DNA of 49,058 nucleotides. It comes from Candidatus Altimarinota bacterium. GTDB taxonomy: Bacteria; Patescibacteriota; Gracilibacteria; BD1-5; UBA2023. Where the stretch lies: contig JAQTWO010000001.1 in NCBI GenBank assembly GCA_028689245.1, positions 1 through 49,058 on the forward strand, given 5' to 3'. Position 1 is the stretch's first letter; each line of letters opens with the position of its first letter. The notes under the pieces are model-generated. The model saw nothing but the letters and a program-made list of their open reading frames with translations, was not told the origin of the DNA and searched no databases. Of the stretch, positions 45,501-49,058 are shown one piece after another. The position numbers and the translations under genes were made by a program.

Positions 45501-47372
45501 TTACATTCAAAATAACTCCTTTAATTCCTTTGTAGATTCCAGACTTTTAAAATATTTTGTTAAAGTAAATCAGGGATTTTCGTATTTTTCAGGAATAAGA
45601 TAATCCTTCATTCTAGATATTATTTCATCGTATATCTTATCTAATTCAGCTAACATTTTTTTATCATCTCCCCAATATCACTGTGCAAGTTTTCATCAAT
45701 AATCACCTCCTTTAACATCAAGAAAACTTTTATAAATCATCAGTATATGATATGAAGAATGAAATACGAATGCTTTATCAAGCTCCATAATCTCATCTTG
45801 TGAAGGTCACGAATTTCAAACTTCTGGCATCAAGTCAATTACATCTTCATATCATTCAATTTTTTTTAGTTTTTTTATGATATGATTGTATTTTTTCTTA
45901 TATTCTCTCTCCTTACCGGAAATAAACTCGTAAATTGAACATGCGATAAATAAGTCGGTATATTTTGTATCTTTATTAAATATATCTTCATAAAAACCAT
46001 TGTCTGTCTTTGAAAAAAAGATTTTTCCGACTTGGGATTTTGCCTTTTCTGGAGATTGGAGATAAAAAGCAAGATATACCTGTGCAAAAAATGTATTTTC
46101 TATTTTATAAATTCACTCTGGAGTCCTCTTTGTAAATTCACCTCGCCTTGTTTCATACCATATATTGGTATATTTAAAAAAGTCTTTTTGGAGTCTTTGT
46201 TGCTCTATGTCATTTGAATAAAAATCCCTTGGAGTAACGGTATTTTGTGAATTTGTATATTTAGTAATATTCTTATCAAAAATATCCCCAGGACTATTAA
46301 TGATCCTAAATGTTATCTTGACATTATCATCCAGTATATCTCGATCGCTTGAAGTTAAATTAGAATAATAATCACTTATTGTTTTGAACGTTTGTGCTCA
46401 ATTTATTATTTGAAGTCATTTTATTTTTATTGTAACATCTGGACTCTCAAGGTTTGGTTTTTCTATTCTTTTAGCAATTCAAGTTATTCAATTATTGTAG
46501 TACCAGAAATTTTGTGGCTCATCTTTGAGGGTATCGGCTATTTTTTTATTAAATCCAGATTGTTCTAGAGGATTTCTTATATTGTCCTGAAAAATAGAAT
46601 ACTCATATTTTTTGAATAAGTCATATATTTCCTTTGGTTTAATAAAGAACATATAGGACTCATAGGGTGTCGGGAATTTAATAATCTTATGATTTCATTC
46701 ATTTAAGGATACTGGGTTTAGTTCAATATATTCCTGAGGTTTCCTTGGTGAAATTAAAGGATTTTTTACTTTAAATCACTTATATTGTTCATCAATATAA
46801 TCTATTTTTAGTTTATTAATATCAAAGATGAGTAGTTCTACAAAATCTTTATCCTGATTAAATAAGTCAATTCGTTTTTTGTCTTTTGTATCCAAATCAA
46901 TATTTTTAAAGGTCAGGATTATAAAATTTATTTTTCCTCAAATTCTTACATGATTTAATAGTTGCTGATATTTTAGTCTAAATGACTCGTTTCTTGTATC
47001 AAATAAGTCTTTTTTTGATTGTTTAATTTCATTAAATTCAGTAATAATTCAATTAAAAGTTTTAGCATCTATATTTTCTTCACATCTCTGTATAGTATTC
47101 CATTTTGATTGCAATATATAAAATTCTGTTTTTCAATCATAATTCTCTAGGGTAAATATTGAATCTGCTGAATTATCTCAAGATCATTCAGTAATACTTG
47201 ATAGAATATCACCATCAAGAACCCCAGCCTTCTTTAAAAACCATATATTAAATGCAAAAGATTTTTTTCGTTCATCTGTATTAATATTATTTTGTACGAG
47301 ATATGCATTATATTGCTCAATAATGAAATGCAGTTCGCTATCAATCATCTTATAGAAGAATTTATTTTTCAT
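45501..47372 (-). CDS. AIPR-family (abortive infection phage resistance) protein
   Basis: A 623-residue protein that is invisible with the standard code: about 20 in-frame TGAs. The AIPR signature is clear in the middle: DNIRNPLEQSG, then FWYYNNGITGIAKR and LQIINGAQTFKTI, where the glycines of NNGIT and INGAQT are TGA. The N-terminal region (residues about 1-110) includes KTEFYILQSKW, similar to the nuclease-like start of such proteins. AIPR proteins occur in abortive-infection and restriction-linked defence; the mechanism is not firmly established. It begins two bases after the DpnI-like fragment, suggesting translational coupling. AT-rich, like other defence or transferred genes. Confidence 0.88.
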
Positions 47373-47374
47373 AA

Positions 47375-47515
47375 TTAAAAATACTTTAAAAGATAATTTT
47401 CATAAAAAAGACACGTCTCATTATATATAAAGCCTGTCCAGAACTCAGTCATCACTCTTGCTCTTTGTGAGTTACTCGTGTATCCGAGTGCTTTGTTTGT
47501 ATCCAGAAAAGGCAT
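47375..47515 (-). pseudogene. DpnI-like restriction enzyme N-terminal fragment
   Basis: A 46-residue ORF, MPFLDTNKALGYTSNSQRAR then VMTEFW, resembles the start of DpnI-type endonucleases (YKSNSQKARILTEDW in DpnI, from memory), but stops where the zinc-binding CPxC part should begin. Either a truncated remnant or a small protein made from that module. Its stop lies two bases before the AIPR start. Confidence 0.5.
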
Positions 47516-47643
47516 ATTTGAAATTAACAATATTTTATTTTCCAAAAGACATCTTTTGATGGGTGTATTCTATGCAAAAAGCCCATAATGTCATATGTTT
47601 TTCATAGATTACAGATGATATAATCTTCTTGTGTCAGAAATCT

Positions 47644-47672
47644 TTGCTTTTCCTCTCCATTTTTGCTATAAT
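47644..47672 (+). promoter_or_regulatory. Promoter of the patatin-like gene
   Basis: TTGCTT (47644-47649), 17-nt spacer, TATAAT (47667-47672), about 31 bases before the ATG; strong sigma-70-like match. The preceding stretch 47516-47643 holds no gene I can support. Confidence 0.75.
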
Positions 47673-47703
47673 AAAACCTATTATATTTCAATCTACTCAA
47701 AAC

Positions 47704-48756
47704 ATGCGTTCCGTATACGACCGCCTAGATGCCAATGCATCTGCGCACACACAGATTATCGAATCTCAGGAAAGTTTTCAGAAAGCGGTGAATGAATTGA
47801 AAACATCCAAACAGGATATCTCTCTCGCTATCGGCGGTGGTGGTGCCTACGGAGAGGCTTCTTATAGAATCGCACTCAAACTCCTCTCGGAGTGAATACA
47901 TCCGACAGAATACGTAGGAAATAGTGCCGGGGCTATTATCGCGACCCTGCTCGCACTGGGATATGAAGATCCTCAGTATGTGGAGCATTTCCTTTCAGGA
48001 CTCGACAAAAATATCAAATTCAAAGACATTCCCCTCGCACTTATCACCAAACTCATACCCTTTGTCTATGAATTTCCAGAGGAATATAAACTTCTGCAAA
48101 CAAGGCTTTTTCAGGAAAACGATGCCTTTTTCGGACACATAAAAAGTAAGTCATTGAGCGAGTTTTTCATAAATGGTGAACTCTCAACACATGCTATCGA
48201 GAAAGTTATATGTGATTTTTTTGGTATGACAAAACAGGATATTTCTCTCCATAAAATCACATTCAATGATGTAAAAAGAGGAGGTTTCGGGAGAAAAAAA
48301 ACAGGAGAATGAGTGGGTCTCCGTATACTTGCAGGGGCTATTACCGATATAGATACCGCAATCAAGAGATGAGTACGAAGACATACAAAGGAAAATAACG
48401 GCATCATGCGTGCTATTCAGTTTCGCGGAACATATCCTGTATTTGACGCCATATTTGCTTCTGCCTGTCCAGGATTTCCCAAGAAAACCAATATCAAAGG
48501 GGGCACTTTCCGTGTCACAGATGGATATATGGCATGACAGAATTTCCCTTCATACTCGCAGTATTTTACAGAGAAAAATACACGAGTTCTTATCCATACG
48601 GATGACGACTTCTTCTTAACAAAACTCGTCTTGCCCGACTATGGAGACATGGATTATGTTTTTCGTCCCGACATGCGAGGCTGAGATGCCTTCGGAACAT
48701 CACCCGAGGCACGTACACGGGTACAAGATGCGACCATGAAGATTATCGGAGCCTAG
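47704..48756 (+). CDS. Patatin-like phospholipase
   Basis: A 350-residue protein with five TGAs. IGGGGAYGEASY near residue 41 is the oxyanion-hole motif, YVGNSAGAI near residue 70 the GxSxG nucleophile, and VTDGYMAG near residue 273 supplies the catalytic Asp (DG-type dyad), so all elements of a patatin Ser-Asp hydrolase are present. It would hydrolyse acyl esters of membrane lipids. It may serve lipid scavenging in a host-dependent cell or act as an effector; neither can be decided here. A small downstream ORF begins on its stop codon. Confidence 0.9.
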
Positions 48757-48938
48757 TGAATGATATTCAGAAGCTGTGCGACTATGTGCACGCCTCAAGA
48801 AAATCCCCAGTAGATACCACCGAATATCACATATCCGGCCACAATGTCCATGAGGACAAAGACGACCAGATTCATCCTATGAACTCAGGCAAGAAAAGAG
48901 ATGGTCCAAGGGATAAAAGGGATGAATTTTGGAGTTAA
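48756..48938 (+). CDS. Small hydrophilic protein
   Basis: A 60-residue ORF starting with GTG at 48756-48758, sharing one base with the stop of the patatin gene, and ending in TAA. Charged, with an HxHxH-like SGHNVHEDKDDQIHP stretch and a basic end. No family recognised. The coupling to the upstream gene is the main support. Confidence 0.45.
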   Translation: MNDIQKLCDYVHASRKSPVDTTEYHISGHNVHEDKDDQIHPMNSGKKRDGPRDKRDEFWS

Positions 48939-48957
48939 TAGTCAAAACGTGTTGCTA

Positions 48958-49001
48958 AAATAACGAATAAATGGCATTATAGTGCTGTTTATTCGTTATT
49001 T
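48958..49001 (+). terminator. Terminator of the patatin transcription unit
   Basis: AAATAACGAATAAA/TTTATTCGTTATTT, perfect 14-bp stem with a 16-nt loop, followed by T4ATTTTC. Confidence 0.85.
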
Positions 49002-49011
49002 TTTATTTTCT

Positions 49012-49058
49012 ATGATTAAAAAGTGTCCGCAATGTCAAGGTTATCGGACGAAAAAATT
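49012..49058 (+). CDS. Start of a zinc-ribbon protein (truncated by window end)
   Basis: Fifteen residues are visible, MIKKCPQCQGYRTKK. The CxxC and basic residues resemble the N-terminal zinc ribbon of some transposases (IS1/IS1595 types) or of small zinc-ribbon proteins. Too short to decide. The ATG follows the terminator by 10 bases without a Shine-Dalgarno. Confidence 0.5.
   Translation, partial: MIKKCPQCQGYRTKK

Noticed and set aside
45501-47372. Apparent gene-poor region under the standard code
   Set aside because: Appears empty only because UGA is treated as a stop; it is the AIPR gene.
1-49058. CRISPR arrays, tRNA or rRNA genes
   Set aside because: No regularly spaced direct repeats of CRISPR type and no cloverleaf or rRNA signatures were recognised by eye.

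Overview
The window reads as a chromosomal segment of a Gracilibacteria / Absconditabacteria-type bacterium (Candidate Phyla Radiation) that uses genetic code 25, in which UGA encodes glycine. This is visible directly. Genes of well-known families run through many in-frame TGA codons, the TGAs fall exactly on conserved glycines (thiamine-diphosphate GDGDG of the ferredoxin oxidoreductase, Rossmann GxxGxxG, GGLGNQMF of a fucosyltransferase, a Walker A loop, a PKD YDFGDG, NNGIT of AIPR), and every assigned gene ends in TAA or TAG. All coordinates below assume TGA = Gly, so many genes are several conventional ORFs joined.

Layout. 1-966: end of a 2-oxoacid:ferredoxin oxidoreductase (alpha, beta). 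1047-2234: first of three AAA/DUF4143 ATPase genes. 2350-9534 (+): tightly overlapping surface-polysaccharide operon (SDR dehydratase/epimerase, RmlD-like reductase, four glycosyltransferases including a GT11 fucosyltransferase, hexapeptide acetyltransferase, methyltransferase). 9531-16115 (-): two more DUF4143 ATPases lying between broken copies of a GT4 gene, then intact GT4, galE, a DPM-like GT2 and a DUF2304 membrane protein. 16243-18552 (+): penicillin-binding protein 1C. 18559-21633 (-): membrane coiled-coil protein, zinc-ribbon protein with a CIRCE-like operator upstream, SpoU methyltransferase, DnaJ, tyrosine recombinase.

21721-24446 (+) is an AT-rich block with the architecture of an integron cassette array: a GTTAGGC core about 90 bp from the divergent recombinase gene, then two attC-like sites delimiting one-gene cassettes. 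24608-33936 (-): pyrimidine-dimer glycosylase, dCTP deaminase, a leucyl-tRNA synthetase carrying inserted GNAT-like and Nudix-like domains, a pilin-like protein, rpsF-ssb-rpsR, and topA. 34065-42355: a small lipoprotein (+) and two very large PKD surface proteins (-), one beginning as a pilin-like protein. 42739-44778 (-): RNase J with a His-rich extension. 45185-49058: an alkyltransferase (MGMT), an AIPR phage-defence protein preceded by a DpnI-like fragment, a patatin-like phospholipase, and the start of a zinc-ribbon protein.

The most interesting signals are the LeuRS with two embedded domains, the DUF4143 ATPases flanked by imperfect direct repeats of host sequence, the cassette array beside a recombinase in a UGA=Gly genome, and GC-rich palindromic repeats translated in frame inside galE, pbpC and leuS. 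No tRNA, rRNA or CRISPR array was seen. Promoters resemble sigma-70 sites (TTGCTT/TTGACT and TATAAT/TATACT), and genes that start a transcript usually lack a Shine-Dalgarno sequence.
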